From Micromonospora zingiberis (GTDB lineage: Bacteria; Actinomycetota; Actinomycetes; Mycobacteriales; Micromonosporaceae), in contig NZ_SJJR01000002.1 in assembly GCF_004331455.1 (NCBI RefSeq), positions 62,001 through 126,000 of the forward strand: a stretch of 64,000 bases of DNA. The letters are read 5' to 3'. Below the pieces are notes generated by a model that worked only from the letters and a program-made list of their open reading frames with translations, had not been told where the DNA came from and searched no databases. Of the stretch, positions 35,134 through 44,006 are shown piece after piece; the first letter of the stretch is position 1; each line of letters starts with the position of its first letter. The position numbers and the translations under genes are program-made.

Positions 35134-35988
35134 ATGTCCACCCGGCAGCAGGTACGGGTCTGGTCACCGCCGGTCGGCGGGATCACCGAAGTGCTGCACG
35201 CCCGATTCACCGACCACGCCTATCCCATGCACACCCATGGCAGTTGGACCCTGCTGGTGGTCGACGACGGCATCGTCCGCTACGACCTCGACCGTCACGA
35301 ACACGGCGCGTTCCGGCAGGTGGTCACCCTGCTGCCGCCCGGAGTCGCGCACAACGGCAGCCCGGCCACCCCGGGCGGATTCCGCAAACGGGTCCTCTAT
35401 CTCGACACCGGGCAGTTCGGTGACGGTCTGGTGGGTCGCGCCGTGGACCAACCGTCGTTCGACGACGTCACCCTGCGCCGTCGGATCGACCTGCTGCACA
35501 CGTTGGTGGCGGAGCCCGGCGACGGGTTCGCCGCCGAGGTGCAACTCGCCGTCGTACTGGCACGGTTGCGGGCCCACCTCACCCGGCGTACGCCCGAGGC
35601 ACCGGTGGTGCGCGACGCGCGGATCGCGCGCGGCCTGCGGGCACTGCTGGACGAGCACTTCGTGGCCGGGCTGAGCCTGCGCGACGCCGCCGAGGTCCTG
35701 CACGCCCACCCGACCTACCTGGTGCGGGCCTTCTCCACCGCGTACGGGCTCGGGCCGCACCAGTACCTGATCTCCCGGCGGGTGGACCGGGCCCGACAAC
35801 TGCTGCGGGCGGGCCTGCCGGCTGGCGAGGTCGCCGTCGCCGCCGGCTTCTACGACCAGGCCCACCTGACCCGACACTTCAAACGGATCCTCGGATTCAC
35901 CCCCGGCCGGTACCCGACCGCCGACGCGCGGCGGTCCTCGCCGCCCCGGCGTACGCCGAGCCAGGCGTGCCGGTCACGTTCGCGGTAG
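35134..35988 (+). CDS. AraC-family transcriptional regulator
   Basis: 284 residues. The N-terminal cupin-like sensor domain has HAYPMHTHGSWTLLVVDDG and LLPPGVAHNG. The C-terminal double HTH begins at RDARIARGLRALLDEHFVAGLSLRDAAEVLHAHPTYLVRAF and ends GFYDQAHLTRHFKRILGFTPGRY, the family signature. The ligand is unknown. It faces the DUF2000 gene tail to tail 9 bases away. AraC-like genes beside DUF2000 genes are common, so it may act on that gene, or the fold may sense the same compound. Confidence 0.9.
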   Translation: MSTRQQVRVWSPPVGGITEVLHARFTDHAYPMHTHGSWTLLVVDDGIVRYDLDRHEHGAFRQVVTLLPPGVAHNGSPATPGGFRKRVLYLDTGQFGDGLVGRAVDQPSFDDVTLRRRIDLLHTLVAEPGDGFAAEVQLAVVLARLRAHLTRRTPEAPVVRDARIARGLRALLDEHFVAGLSLRDAAEVLHAHPTYLVRAFSTAYGLGPHQYLISRRVDRARQLLRAGLPAGEVAVAAGFYDQAHLTRHFKRILGFTPGRYPTADARRSSPPRRTPSQACRSRSR

Positions 35989-35997
35989 CTCGCCGAG

Positions 35998-36429
35998 TTA
36001 CGGGTGCATCCGGGCACCCTTGATCACCTTGTCCACCCCGTTGCGTGGGCCGTACACGGCCAGGCCGGTCAGGTCCAGATCGGCGCGACCGACCGCGCGT
36101 ACCACAGCCCGGTTGTCCCGGTCGTTACCGGTGCCGAACAGATCCGAGGTGAAAACCGCCAACGGCAGCTCACGCGCGACGGCGCGTTGGTGGGCGGCGG
36201 TCAACACCTCCTTCGAGCCGGCGAAGACCAGCACCGGCTGCCGGAACATCGGCAGGTAGGGCGTGCCGTCGGCGTCGGCGTACGGCTCGCCGATGACCTC
36301 GGGCGCGGCCCGGCCGATGCCGCTCACCAGGAACGCCGTCATGTTCAGCCGCTGCCAGACCGGCAGGTCGTCGCGGAGCAACACCGCGATCTTGGTGTCG
36401 AAGCGTACGGGCTCGATGCCGGTTTCCAT
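35998..36429 (-). CDS. DUF2000 family protein
   Basis: 143 residues: FDTKIAVLLRDDLPVWQRLNMTAFLVSGI, then DGTPYLPMFRQPVLVFAG and LPLAVFTSDLFGTGNDRDNRAVV. These match DUF2000, a small alpha/beta family related to peptidyl-tRNA hydrolase 2-like folds, with no established function. It is cytoplasmic and lies convergent with the AraC-type regulator. The ATG at 36429 starts the conserved region. Confidence 0.85.
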   Translation of the reverse strand: METGIEPVRFDTKIAVLLRDDLPVWQRLNMTAFLVSGIGRAAPEVIGEPYADADGTPYLPMFRQPVLVFAGSKEVLTAAHQRAVARELPLAVFTSDLFGTGNDRDNRAVVRAVGRADLDLTGLAVYGPRNGVDKVIKGARMHP

Positions 36430-36488
36430 GACACCGAGTGTGATGCCGTAGCCGGGCCGGGTCTTGTACGAATCTTCCCTGCGGCCGT

Positions 36489-39035
36489 TCACTGCGTTGC
36501 GCGCAGCTGGACCCGGCGCAGCAACTGGGCGTTGAGCGCCACCACGATCGTCGAGGCCGACATCAACACCGCGGCGACCGCCGGACTCAACGTCACCCCG
36601 GCCCAGGCCAGGACACCGGCGGCCAGCGGCAGCGCGACCACGTTGTAACCCGCCGCCCAGGCCAGGTTCTGGATCATCTTCCGGTACGCGGCCCGGGACA
36701 GCCGGATCACCCCGGTCACGCCGCGCGGGTCGGAGGAGGCGAGCACCACCCCGGCGGATTCGATCGCCACGTCGGTGCCGGCCCCGATCGCGATGCCGAC
36801 GTTCGCGCGGGCCAGCGCCGGTGCGTCGTTGACGCCGTCCCCCACCATCGCCACCCGCAGCCCCCGGCGTTGCAGATCCGCCACCGCGTCGTCCTTCTCC
36901 GCCGGCAGCACCTCCGCGAAGACCTCGTCCGTACCCGCCCGGAAACCCAGATCGGCGGCGACCGCCTCGGCCACCGGACGCGCATCCCCGGTGATCATGA
37001 CGATCTTCCGTACCCCCTGCGCCCGCAGGTCGGCGATAGCCTGCCGTGCCTCGGACCGCACCTCGTCCTCCAGCGCGAGCGCACCGAGCACCTCCGCTCG
37101 GCCATCGTGCAGCCGCAACAGGTGCAGCACGGCCGCACCACGGCGGGACCACTCTTCCTGCCGCCGGCTGAGATCGTCGGGAACGGCGGCGGCGAACTCC
37201 CGCAACAGCGCGGGTCCACCGACGGCGTAACTGGCACCATCGACCTCGGCCCGGACGCCCCGGCCGGTCAGCGACCGGAATCCGGTCGCCGTCCGGCGTA
37301 GACCCTGCGCCCCGGCGGCAGCCACGATCGCGCGAGCCAGCGGATGCTCGCTGTCCGCCTCCACCGCCGCCGCGATGGCCAGCACCTCCCGCTGCGCGTC
37401 CGTACCGGCCCTCTCCGGCCCGATCCCGCCGGCCGCGTCCCCGGTGGTGTTCTGATCGTGCGGACTGGCGGTGTTCTGGTTCTGTGGGCTGGCCGCGTCC
37501 TGGTCGTGTGGCTCGGTGGTGTTGTGGTCGTGTGGGCTGGCGGTGTTGTGGTTCTGTGGGCTGGCCGCGTCTTGGCCATGTGGCCCGGTGGTGTTCTGAT
37601 CGTGCGGGCTGGCGGTGTTGTGGTTCTGTGGGCTGGCCGCGTCCGGGCCGTGTGGCTCGGTGGTGTTGTGGTCGTGTGGGCTGGCGGTGTTCTGGTTCTG
37701 TGGGCTGGCCGCGTCCTGGTCGTGTGGGCCGGCGGTGGCGGCGATGCCGGTGACCGCGTGTTCGCCCCGGGTCAGCGTCCCGGTCTTGTCGAACAGCACC
37801 GTGTCGACGGTTCGCATCCGCTCCAGCGCCAGCCGGTCCTTGACCAGGATGCCGCCCTTGGCGGCGACCGCCGTGGACAGGGCGATCACCAGCGGAATGG
37901 CCAGGCCGAGCGCGTGCGGGCAGGCGATGACGAGCACGGTGACCGTGCGGACCACCGCCTCGCTCAGGTTGCCGAGCACGGTCCACACCACGAGCGTGAC
38001 CACGGCGGTGGCGCTCGCGATGTAGAACAACCAGGCGGCGAAGCGGTCGGCCAACACCTGCGCCCGGCCGCTGGACTGCTGCGCCTGCGCCACCAACCGC
38101 TGAATGCCGGCCAGCGCGGTGTCGTCGCCGACCGCGGCGATGCGTACCCGAAGCGCCGCGTCGGTGGCCACCGTGCCGGCCACCACCCGGTCACCGGCCG
38201 CCCGCAGCACCGGCCGCGACTCGCCGGTGATCATCGACTCGTCCAACTCGGCCTGCCCATCGACGACCTGCCCGTCCGCCGGCACCCGTCCACCCGGCCG
38301 CACCAGGACCGTGTCCCCGACGCGCAGCTCGGCCACCGGTACCCGCTCCGTCCCACCCCCCGGCCCGGTCCCGCCGTTCGGCTCGGTCTCGCCGTTCGGC
38401 CCGGTCCCGCCCTCAGGCCCGGTCTCGCCGTTCGGCCCGGTCCCGCCGTTCGGCCCGGTCCCGCCGTTCGGCCCGGTCCCGCCCTCAGGCCCGGTCTCGC
38501 CGTTCGGCCCGGTCCCGCCCGCCGGGCGGATCCGTTCCGCATCGTCGGGCAACAACGCGGCCAGCGCCGACAGGGCGCCCCGGGCCTGGCCGATCGCCTT
38601 CATCTCCTGCCAGTGCCCGAGCAACATGATGGTGACCAGCGCGGCCAGCTCCCACCAGAAGTCCAGATCGAACGCGCCGATCGCGGTGGCCAGCGAGGCC
38701 AGGTAGGCGACGCTGATCGCCATCGCGATCAGCAGCATCATGCCCGGGGCCCGGTCCTGGATCTCGCGTACCGCCCCTTGGAGGAAGGGCCATCCGCCGT
38801 ACGCGAACACCACCGTGCCCAGCACCGGCCCCACCAGGTCGATCCCCGGAAAGTCCAGTTGGTAGCCGAACCAGTCCATCACCATGTGACTGCTGACCAC
38901 GATCGGCACGGTCAGCACCAGGCTCAGCCAGAACTTACGACGAAACGCCTCCGGATCATGCCCCGCATGCTTGTCATGCCCCCCACGCTTGTCATGCCCC
39001 GCATGCCCGATGTGCCCCCCATGCCCGCGCCCCAT
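36489..39035 (-). CDS. copB: Copper P1B-type ATPase of the CopB (CPH) group with two internal repeat arrays
   Basis: 848 residues. His-rich N-terminus ([23 protein letters not shown]), membrane helices, actuator motif TGES, membrane metal site CPH ([13 protein letters not shown]), DKTGT phosphorylation site, SEHP, and [15 protein letters not shown] with a His-rich N-terminus marks the CopB/P1B-3 group, which exports copper. Two insertions are unusual: nine TGPNGE-type 6-residue repeats before the actuator domain, and twelve P-H/Q-D/N-x-N-T-A-S-type 8-residue repeats after DKTGT, in the nucleotide domain. ATG 39035 has GGAGGAGG upstream, and a CsoR-like palindrome lies 25 bases further up. Confidence 0.93.
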   Translation of the reverse strand: MGRGHGGHIGHAGHDKRGGHDKHAGHDPEAFRRKFWLSLVLTVPIVVSSHMVMDWFGYQLDFPGIDLVGPVLGTVVFAYGGWPFLQGAVREIQDRAPGMMLLIAMAISVAYLASLATAIGAFDLDFWWELAALVTIMLLGHWQEMKAIGQARGALSALAALLPDDAERIRPAGGTGPNGETGPEGGTGPNGGTGPNGGTGPNGETGPEGGTGPNGETEPNGGTGPGGGTERVPVAELRVGDTVLVRPGGRVPADGQVVDGQAELDESMITGESRPVLRAAGDRVVAGTVATDAALRVRIAAVGDDTALAGIQRLVAQAQQSSGRAQVLADRFAAWLFYIASATAVVTLVVWTVLGNLSEAVVRTVTVLVIACPHALGLAIPLVIALSTAVAAKGGILVKDRLALERMRTVDTVLFDKTGTLTRGEHAVTGIAATAGPHDQDAASPQNQNTASPHDHNTTEPHGPDAASPQNHNTASPHDQNTTGPHGQDAASPQNHNTASPHDHNTTEPHDQDAASPQNQNTASPHDQNTTGDAAGGIGPERAGTDAQREVLAIAAAVEADSEHPLARAIVAAAGAQGLRRTATGFRSLTGRGVRAEVDGASYAVGGPALLREFAAAVPDDLSRRQEEWSRRGAAVLHLLRLHDGRAEVLGALALEDEVRSEARQAIADLRAQGVRKIVMITGDARPVAEAVAADLGFRAGTDEVFAEVLPAEKDDAVADLQRRGLRVAMVGDGVNDAPALARANVGIAIGAGTDVAIESAGVVLASSDPRGVTGVIRLSRAAYRKMIQNLAWAAGYNVVALPLAAGVLAWAGVTLSPAVAAVLMSASTIVVALNAQLLRRVQLRATQ
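37440..37727. repeat. Coding repeat: four 72-base units inside copB
   Basis: Four 24-residue units, each made of three related 8-residue blocks of the pattern P-(H/Q)-(D/N/G)-x-(D/N)-(T/A)-(T/A)-(S/E/G), such as PQNQNTAS. Units 1 and 4, and 2 and 3, are nearly identical. They lie between the phosphorylation Asp and the ATP-binding SEHP motif, and hold many His and Asn residues. Confidence 0.92.
38352..38513. repeat. Coding repeat: nine 18-base units inside copB
   Basis: Nine 6-residue units ([18 protein letters not shown] and variants) form a collagen-like Gly-x-y pattern in the cytoplasmic linker just before the actuator domain. Confidence 0.92.
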
Positions 39036-39059
39036 CTCATCCCCTCCTCCCCGCCACGA

Positions 39060-39078
39060 TATACCCCGTAGGGGTATA
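39060..39078. promoter_or_regulatory. CsoR-like operator 3, upstream of copB
   Basis: TATACCCCGTAGGGGTATA is a perfect palindrome with 8-base arms. It has the same TACCC/GGGTA core as the two sites beside csoR, so copB probably belongs to the CsoR regulon although it is 26 kb away. Confidence 0.8.
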
Positions 39079-39086
39079 GGCGGCGC

Positions 39087-39136
39087 GGATCTTGGTACGA
39101 ATGTGCCCCTATAAGGGCGCTTCCGTACCAAGATCT
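39087..39136. repeat. Inverted repeat element, copy 2
   Basis: Arms of 22 bases sharing GATCTTGGTACG with the element at 22082-22131, 18 of 22 positions paired and two more possible as G-U. It lies between the end of the TerY-type operon and the copB operator. Confidence 0.8.
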
Positions 39137-39250
39137 CTGGGGGGTTTGGGGGTAGGCGCCGGATCACTCGTAGGTGAATGGGTGCTCGGCCAGCTTCGAC
39201 GCTGGTGTGCGGGGGTATCTGTGCCGCTCACGGCGTCGGTGGTGGGCGAT

Positions 39251-39291
39251 CCGTGCCGCTCGGCGACCAGCGTGGATGGCGAGCGGCACGG
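39251..39291 (-). terminator. Hairpin after the TerY-type operon
   Basis: CCGTGCCGCTC at 39251-39261 pairs perfectly with GAGCGGCACGG at 39281-39291, 21 bases beyond the stop of the last operon gene. The 19-base loop is long and there is no U tract. Confidence 0.55.
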
Positions 39292-39311
39292 GTCAGTCCC
39301 TGCGGGGTGGA

Positions 39312-40568
39312 TCAGGCCAGGAACTGGGCGGGGTTGCGTTCGATCTGGTCCAGTTGTTCGCGCCGCCACCGGTCGACGAGCAGCCCGTGCAGTTCGACAT
39401 GGGCGCGGAGTTCGCGCTCGGCCTTCTCCGTCGCCGCCGACGCGCCGGCCCGTAGCCGGGCGTTCTCCTCTTCCTCCAGGATCAGGTTCTCCGTGCGAAA
39501 ACGCTGCACGTCACGCGTCTCCCGCAGTTCGCGGATCCGCTCGTACGCGGTCACCGGGCCGAGGAACACCAGCAACTTCGCCAGCACCGGCAGCATCTCC
39601 AGTGCGGTGATCAGCAGGATCAGCGCCAGGTAGGCGGCGCCCAGCGTGGCGTCGCGGTCGCGCAGGTCGTCCAGCGCGTCGATGCGGGCCAGCAGCCCGT
39701 CGTCCGCGCTGAGCCGGGCCGAGAAGCTGTCCTCTTCGTCCCGCCGGATCTGTTCGATCCGATCCAGCTCACCTCGGGCCGTTTCCAGGTCCGTGTCGGC
39801 GCTCTTGCGTTCCTCGGCGCGGATCCGCTCGGCATTCGTCCGTGCGGTCGCAAGCTGCTCCCGAGCCTGCTGGCGTTCGGTCGCCAACCGTCCTCGACGC
39901 TCGACCTTCTCCCGGTAGGCCGGACCCGCGCCGACCCGGCCGCTGCCGCACTTGCCTTCCTTCTCGCACACCACCGCCTTGTCGGCCGCCTCGTACGCGC
40001 GGCTGAGTCGCTGGTATTCCTGGCTGAGCCGGTTGACCGTCGGATCGTCCTCGACGTTGGTACCGCCGGTTCCGTTGACCACAGCCTGCAACTCGTCCAC
40101 CCGCGCCTTGAGCGTGGGGATCGCGGTGAAGCGTGGATCCTCGGCCAGAGCCCGATTGAACGCCTCCTGTGCCACCCGGTGGTTGATCTCCAGTTGGGTC
40201 TCGATCTCACTCTCGAAGATCCGCAGCACGAGCGGCGTGGAAATGACCGCGCCGATCAGCATGGCCAGGGCCAGCCGGGGCAGTGCGGCGATCAGGTTGG
40301 CGTAGGCGGAGGGGCGACGGGTCACCCCGGCGATGAGCATCCGGTCGATGGTCAGCACCGCCAGACCCCAGAGCAGCCCGGCGAGCACGGCCCAGGCCAG
40401 GTCCAGGTCCATCGCCGTGGTCAAGGCGAAGGTCCCGGATACGGCGCCGAGGAACGCGGTGACAAGTACCGCCGCGCCAGTGGTCTGATAGCGATGCCGT
40501 TCACTGGGGCACTGTTCGAGAATGTCGGCGTCGGCGGCGGCGAGCCAGACGAAGAACTTACTGATCAT
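39312..40568 (-). CDS. DUF4407 membrane protein with a long coiled coil
   Basis: 418 residues. It opens MISKFFVWLAAADADILEQCPSERHRY, the DUF4407 start, followed by two or three membrane helices (TGAAVLVTAFLGAVSGTFAL, DLAWAVLAGLLWGLAVLTIDRML, LPRLALAMLIGAVISTPLVL), a long charged coiled coil (about 120-320) and another helix (GAAYLALILLITALEMLPVLAKLLVFLGP). A pair of Cys (VVCEKEGKCG) lies in the coiled-coil part. The family has no known function; it occurs in bacterial membrane and conflict-related gene sets. Its start overlaps the pseudokinase stop by 11 bases, making it the last gene of the eleven-gene operon. Confidence 0.85.
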   Translation of the reverse strand: MISKFFVWLAAADADILEQCPSERHRYQTTGAAVLVTAFLGAVSGTFALTTAMDLDLAWAVLAGLLWGLAVLTIDRMLIAGVTRRPSAYANLIAALPRLALAMLIGAVISTPLVLRIFESEIETQLEINHRVAQEAFNRALAEDPRFTAIPTLKARVDELQAVVNGTGGTNVEDDPTVNRLSQEYQRLSRAYEAADKAVVCEKEGKCGSGRVGAGPAYREKVERRGRLATERQQAREQLATARTNAERIRAEERKSADTDLETARGELDRIEQIRRDEEDSFSARLSADDGLLARIDALDDLRDRDATLGAAYLALILLITALEMLPVLAKLLVFLGPVTAYERIRELRETRDVQRFRTENLILEEEENARLRAGASAATEKAERELRAHVELHGLLVDRWRREQLDQIERNPAQFLA

Positions 40569-41766
40569 GTTGTCTCCCCCGGTTCGGAAACAGGAAGGTG
40601 GTCAGGGGGCGTGGTGCCAGTCGACGTCGACCGGTCGGCACGTGGGGTGCCTCTGGTGACGCGGCCGTGCTCGGCGGCGCGCCCAGTGGCGGCAGGTTCG
40701 GTCGCCTGGAGGTGATCGCCGGAGTGGACGCTGGCGACAGCTGCGGTACCGGGACGGCACCACACCAGGGAGGTATCGCCAGCACCGAGATCACGGCCGA
40801 CACCTCCTCCGCCGACCCGAACGGCCCGACGGCTCGAAGCCGGATCGGGCCGCTGGAGGTCGGGACGAGTTCGACGGATCCGTCGACGTCGTCGGTGACC
40901 ACGCCGAAGCCCGGCGCGGCCACCAGCACGCTCCGCGCGTGCCGGGTCCGCCAGCGCACCGTCACGGCGTCGCCCGACAGGACGTGCGTACGATCCACAT
41001 CGAGCAGATCCACCTGCGGTGGTCCGGCCCAGCGTCCCAACTCTCGGGCCCAGGTCGCAGCGGTGGGGCGGGCCTGGCGATCCTTCCAGCCGGTACGCAG
41101 GACCTGCCGGAACAGGTTGGCGAGGCCGGTGGGCAGTGCGGCGAACTCGGCCCGCCGCCAGTCCCGGTAAGCCTGATAGGTCGGCTCGGTCGAGTGATCG
41201 GGCCCATCCCGGTCCGCCTCAAGCGTCGCCGGTGCGAGGTCCGGTAGATGCCAGTACGGATGTGTCCCGAAGATCGCATGGTGCAGGACGACGGCGAGGG
41301 CCCACCGGTCGGTGACCGCGTCGGTCACCTCGGGGTGTACGCCGAACCGGTCGTACAGCTCGGGTGCGAGATGCCCGTCGAGGAGTTGGCTCCGGTCGGC
41401 ATCGGCGCGGCCAACCGTCGCGGGCGCGGCGCCGGTCAGCACCGCCGCCGGTCGACCGGGGTCGACGAGCACGCTGGCGGTGTTGATGCCGCCATGCACG
41501 ATGCCCGCCTCGTCGAGTGCGGCAACCGCCGTGGCGATCGACGCGGCCAGCCGGAGCCGCTCCCACAGCGGTCGGGCGAGGTGCCCGGCCGGGTCGTCGG
41601 TGAGCAGGTCGTGCAGCGGACGCGGCTGGTTGGCGTACCGGTCCGCGTCGAGCAGGACGACGTGTTCCTGGTGGGCGTCGTCCCAGGCGGCGCACACCAC
41701 CGTGGACCGTGTCGCGATCGGCCAGCCTGGCCATCGCGGGGGTGCGCCGTCGCCTGCCACGGTCAC
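40558..41766 (-). CDS. Pseudokinase with a C-terminal Ig-like domain
   Basis: 402 residues. The kinase-like lobe keeps the scaffold (LLDGHLAPELYDRFGVHPEVTDAVTDRWALAVVLHHAIFGTHPYW, the APE and subdomain IX region) but the catalytic loop reads VHGGINTASVLVDP instead of HRD-x4-N, and the DFG position reads TGA. Both metal and catalytic residues are therefore missing. A beta-rich domain follows (LSGDAVTVRWRTRHARSVLVAAPGFGV), then a Pro-rich tail. A regulatory partner of the active kinase in the same operon is likely. The GTG at 41766 overlaps the upstream stop (GTGA); an earlier start at 41823 would lie inside the previous gene. Confidence 0.75.
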   Translation of the reverse strand: MTVAGDGAPPRWPGWPIATRSTVVCAAWDDAHQEHVVLLDADRYANQPRPLHDLLTDDPAGHLARPLWERLRLAASIATAVAALDEAGIVHGGINTASVLVDPGRPAAVLTGAAPATVGRADADRSQLLDGHLAPELYDRFGVHPEVTDAVTDRWALAVVLHHAIFGTHPYWHLPDLAPATLEADRDGPDHSTEPTYQAYRDWRRAEFAALPTGLANLFRQVLRTGWKDRQARPTAATWARELGRWAGPPQVDLLDVDRTHVLSGDAVTVRWRTRHARSVLVAAPGFGVVTDDVDGSVELVPTSSGPIRLRAVGPFGSAEEVSAVISVLAIPPWCGAVPVPQLSPASTPAITSRRPNLPPLGAPPSTAASPEAPHVPTGRRRLAPRPLTTFLFPNRGRQHDQ

Positions 41767-42341
41767 CCCAGCACCAGGTGCGGCCGGCGACGGCCCGCCA
41801 TCCGCTGCCGTGCGGCCACCCACACCACCCCGAGTTCCGGACCGGCGACCCTGGTGAGGTCGATGTCGGCCGGTGCCGGTCCAGGTTCGCCGCAGGTGGC
41901 GACGGCAAGCTGGATCCGGGAGTCGCTGGCGACCTCCGGGTGGCTCTCGCCCCGGCAGTCGCCGGCCGAGCCGATCATGGCCAGCAGGTCCACCGTTGCC
42001 GGCAGCCCGTCGTCACGTTGGTCGAGGAAGGACCGACTCAGCTGGTAGCCGGCGGCGAGGCCGGCGTCCAGTGCCGAGGGCGTGGTGACCGGGTCCGTGG
42101 AGAGTTGCCGGACGATGTCGGTCACCGCCCGGCCGGTGACCGTGTCCGCCCAGCCGTGCAGCGCCCTGGCGATCGTGTCGAACACCACCCAGGCGAAGTG
42201 GTGATTGGGCGCCGCGAGGGAACGGTTCGCCATGTCCACCACGTGGTCCATCGCGGTGGCCGGCCACTGGTCGCGCACGGTGGCGTCGATGAGGAAGACG
42301 ACGAGTTGGTGACCGCTGCGGGGCGGAGGGGGCAGGATCAT
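41763..42341 (-). CDS. Protein of unknown function in the TerY-type operon (vWA-like N-terminus)
   Basis: 192 residues. The N-terminal part, HQLVVFLIDATVRDQWPATAMDHVVDMANRSL, has the hydrophobic strand and D-x-T turn of a von Willebrand A or related Rossmann-like fold, but no complete MIDAS. The middle has an Asp- and Ser-rich region, and the last 50 residues form strands ending in a basic RRRPH tail. There is no signal or membrane helix. It overlaps the DA1-like gene by ATGA and the pseudokinase by GTGA. The function is unknown. Confidence 0.65.
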   Translation of the reverse strand: MILPPPPRSGHQLVVFLIDATVRDQWPATAMDHVVDMANRSLAAPNHHFAWVVFDTIARALHGWADTVTGRAVTDIVRQLSTDPVTTPSALDAGLAAGYQLSRSFLDQRDDGLPATVDLLAMIGSAGDCRGESHPEVASDSRIQLAVATCGEPGPAPADIDLTRVAGPELGVVWVAARQRMAGRRRPHLVLG

Positions 42342-43060
42342 GGCAGGGCCCCGTACCGCTTGACGTGGCGCAGCAGGTCACCCATCCGGCGACCGGTCAG
42401 GGCCGCCCGGGCGGCGCGGAAGCCCTCGCCGTAGACCGGATCGGGCGAGCTGGCCATTCCCTGCCGCACCAGCGCCGCCCTGGGGTCCGGCTGCCGGCGC
42501 AACCACTCGTCGGCGGTCAACTCGCACAGCCCTTCCTCGACGGCCGTCGGCAGTTCAGGGAAGTCCCGTTGGCGGATCCAGACGTGCATGCTCTCGTGTG
42601 CGACGGTCGACCCGAAGTGCATTCGGGGCATCCCGGTACACACGGTGATCCCGGTGGCCGCGCCGTTGAGCAGATGCGTGACGCCGAAAGTGGTTCCTGC
42701 CGTTGCGCCTTCCGCGCTGTCCAGTTCGGCCGGCGTGCCGATCCGCACCCGGATCGGTGTCCGGAGGCGGACGCCCATGCGGTGCAGGCCGGCGCGCACC
42801 GTGGGCAGGTAGGCGCGAAGGTCGGCGGTCGAGCAGATCGCGGTGGCCGCGCAGGCGTCGCAGTAGCGACCCGTGGCCGAGTTGCGCATCGGCGCCGCGC
42901 AGAGCAGGCACGCTGGGCTGTCGCGGTGGGCGAGACAGAACCGGTCACCGAGGTGGTTCTCCCACCAACTGGTGCCCAGCCGCAGCCCACACAGTCGGCA
43001 GGAGCGGGCACGGTCAACGTACCCGGATCCACGTGCCGTCGGTGTCCCGTCGCCAGCCAT
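42338..43060 (-). CDS. Bacterial DA1-like zinc peptidase with LIM-like zinc fingers
   Basis: 240 residues. The N-terminus holds two Cys clusters, CRLCGLRL-x-FCLAH and ACLLCAAPM-x-YCDACA, resembling LIM zinc fingers. The C-terminal half has the DA1 peptidase signature: GMPRMHFGSTVAHESMHVW, with His155-Glu156-x-x-His159 as zinc ligands and catalytic Glu, then LPTAVEEGLCEL with a further acid ligand near Glu175. Plant DA1 is a ubiquitin-activated peptidase limiting organ growth; bacterial relatives are little studied. The ATG at 43060 lies inside the end of the kinase gene (47-base overlap), with GGTGGGAA upstream. Confidence 0.85.
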   Translation of the reverse strand: MAGDGTPTARGSGYVDRARSCRLCGLRLGTSWWENHLGDRFCLAHRDSPACLLCAAPMRNSATGRYCDACAATAICSTADLRAYLPTVRAGLHRMGVRLRTPIRVRIGTPAELDSAEGATAGTTFGVTHLLNGAATGITVCTGMPRMHFGSTVAHESMHVWIRQRDFPELPTAVEEGLCELTADEWLRRQPDPRAALVRQGMASSPDPVYGEGFRAARAALTGRRMGDLLRHVKRYGALP

Positions 43061-44006
43061 CGGTTCCCACCACCTTCCGGGCCGGGAGTGGAAGCGCTGG
43101 CCTGGCGGGTGGTACCAGTGGAGCGCCGAGTCGTTCGCGGAGGTGGAACAGCCAGTCCCGGGCCTTCGGGCGGTCCTTCGGCGGTCCGTCGAGCGCCGCC
43201 CGCAGTAGCCGGGCGCCGGCCGATCCGAGCACCGGCGTGGCGATGGACCAGTCGCGGTTCACCGACGACCTGCGGCCCGGCGTGAGGCAACGAAGGATGA
43301 ACAGGGCCAGCTTGTAGCGGTCGGTCAACTGGGACGAGCCCCGCACCCGTTCCGGCGGATCCCAGTCGGGGGAGTCCTGCTGCTTGTTGACTGCGGCGCT
43401 GCCGCGTACCCGAGCCGCGTCGCAGTCCACCAGCAGCACCGACGGGGTGGGGTGCAGCCGGTAGAGGATGTTCCGGGCGGACAGGTCGCCATAGACCAGG
43501 TCCGCACCGTGCATCAGCGATATCGCGTACGCGAGTTGGGCGCAGACGGCGATGCGGGACCGGACATCGCCGTCTGCGGGCACGTCGATCTCGCTCCGGC
43601 GGGCGGTGGCCGGATCGAAGATCAGATGTTGGACCTCCCGGGGTATGCGTTCCGGGGGGCCGAAGGGCAACGCGATGGTCTGCATGAAGTCGTCGGAGAT
43701 CAGGCGCATGAGCACCCCGGCGGGGGCGCCGTCGCCGTCGACCACCACCCGGAGCGGCCAGACGGCCAGGTCGTCGAAGGCGGCCCGGCGCTGCGGTGCC
43801 ATCCCGACCCGCACGGCCACCAGATGTTGCAGACCGGCCAGGGAGACCGACATCGATCGGAGTTTGTACTCCTTGAACACCAGCGGTCCCGGTGTGGCCG
43901 GCAGTTGGTAATCGCGCAGCAGGTAGATCGTGCCGTTGGCGCCGGCGTTGAGCCGGTCCCGCACGCCGAGGTCGTCGACGGAGACAGGTTTGGGCTGCTC
44001 GGTCAC
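43014..44006 (-). CDS. Ser/Thr protein kinase of the TerY-P triad
   Basis: 330 residues. Kinase elements in order: glycine-loop-like LNAGANGTIYLLRDY, ATP-binding Lys in VFKEYKL, catalytic loop VYGDLSARNILY (Asp and Asn present, HRD replaced by YGD), metal Asp in VLLVDCDAARV (DCD for DFG), and DPPERVRG. The C-terminus ends in a small W-x-x-D-x-x-G-T-W-I-R-V segment. It is the third member of a vWA, PP2C and kinase set as found near tellurite-resistance (Ter) genes. The GTG at 44006 overlaps the phosphatase stop. Confidence 0.87.
   Translation of the reverse strand: MTEQPKPVSVDDLGVRDRLNAGANGTIYLLRDYQLPATPGPLVFKEYKLRSMSVSLAGLQHLVAVRVGMAPQRRAAFDDLAVWPLRVVVDGDGAPAGVLMRLISDDFMQTIALPFGPPERIPREVQHLIFDPATARRSEIDVPADGDVRSRIAVCAQLAYAISLMHGADLVYGDLSARNILYRLHPTPSVLLVDCDAARVRGSAAVNKQQDSPDWDPPERVRGSSQLTDRYKLALFILRCLTPGRRSSVNRDWSIATPVLGSAGARLLRAALDGPPKDRPKARDWLFHLRERLGAPLVPPARPALPLPARKVVGTDGWRRDTDGTWIRVR

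Noticed and set aside
37344..39071. Long plus-strand frame opposite the copper ATPase
   Set aside because: It is caused by the repeats and GC bias of the real gene. The translation is repetitive Val, Gly and Arg without motifs.
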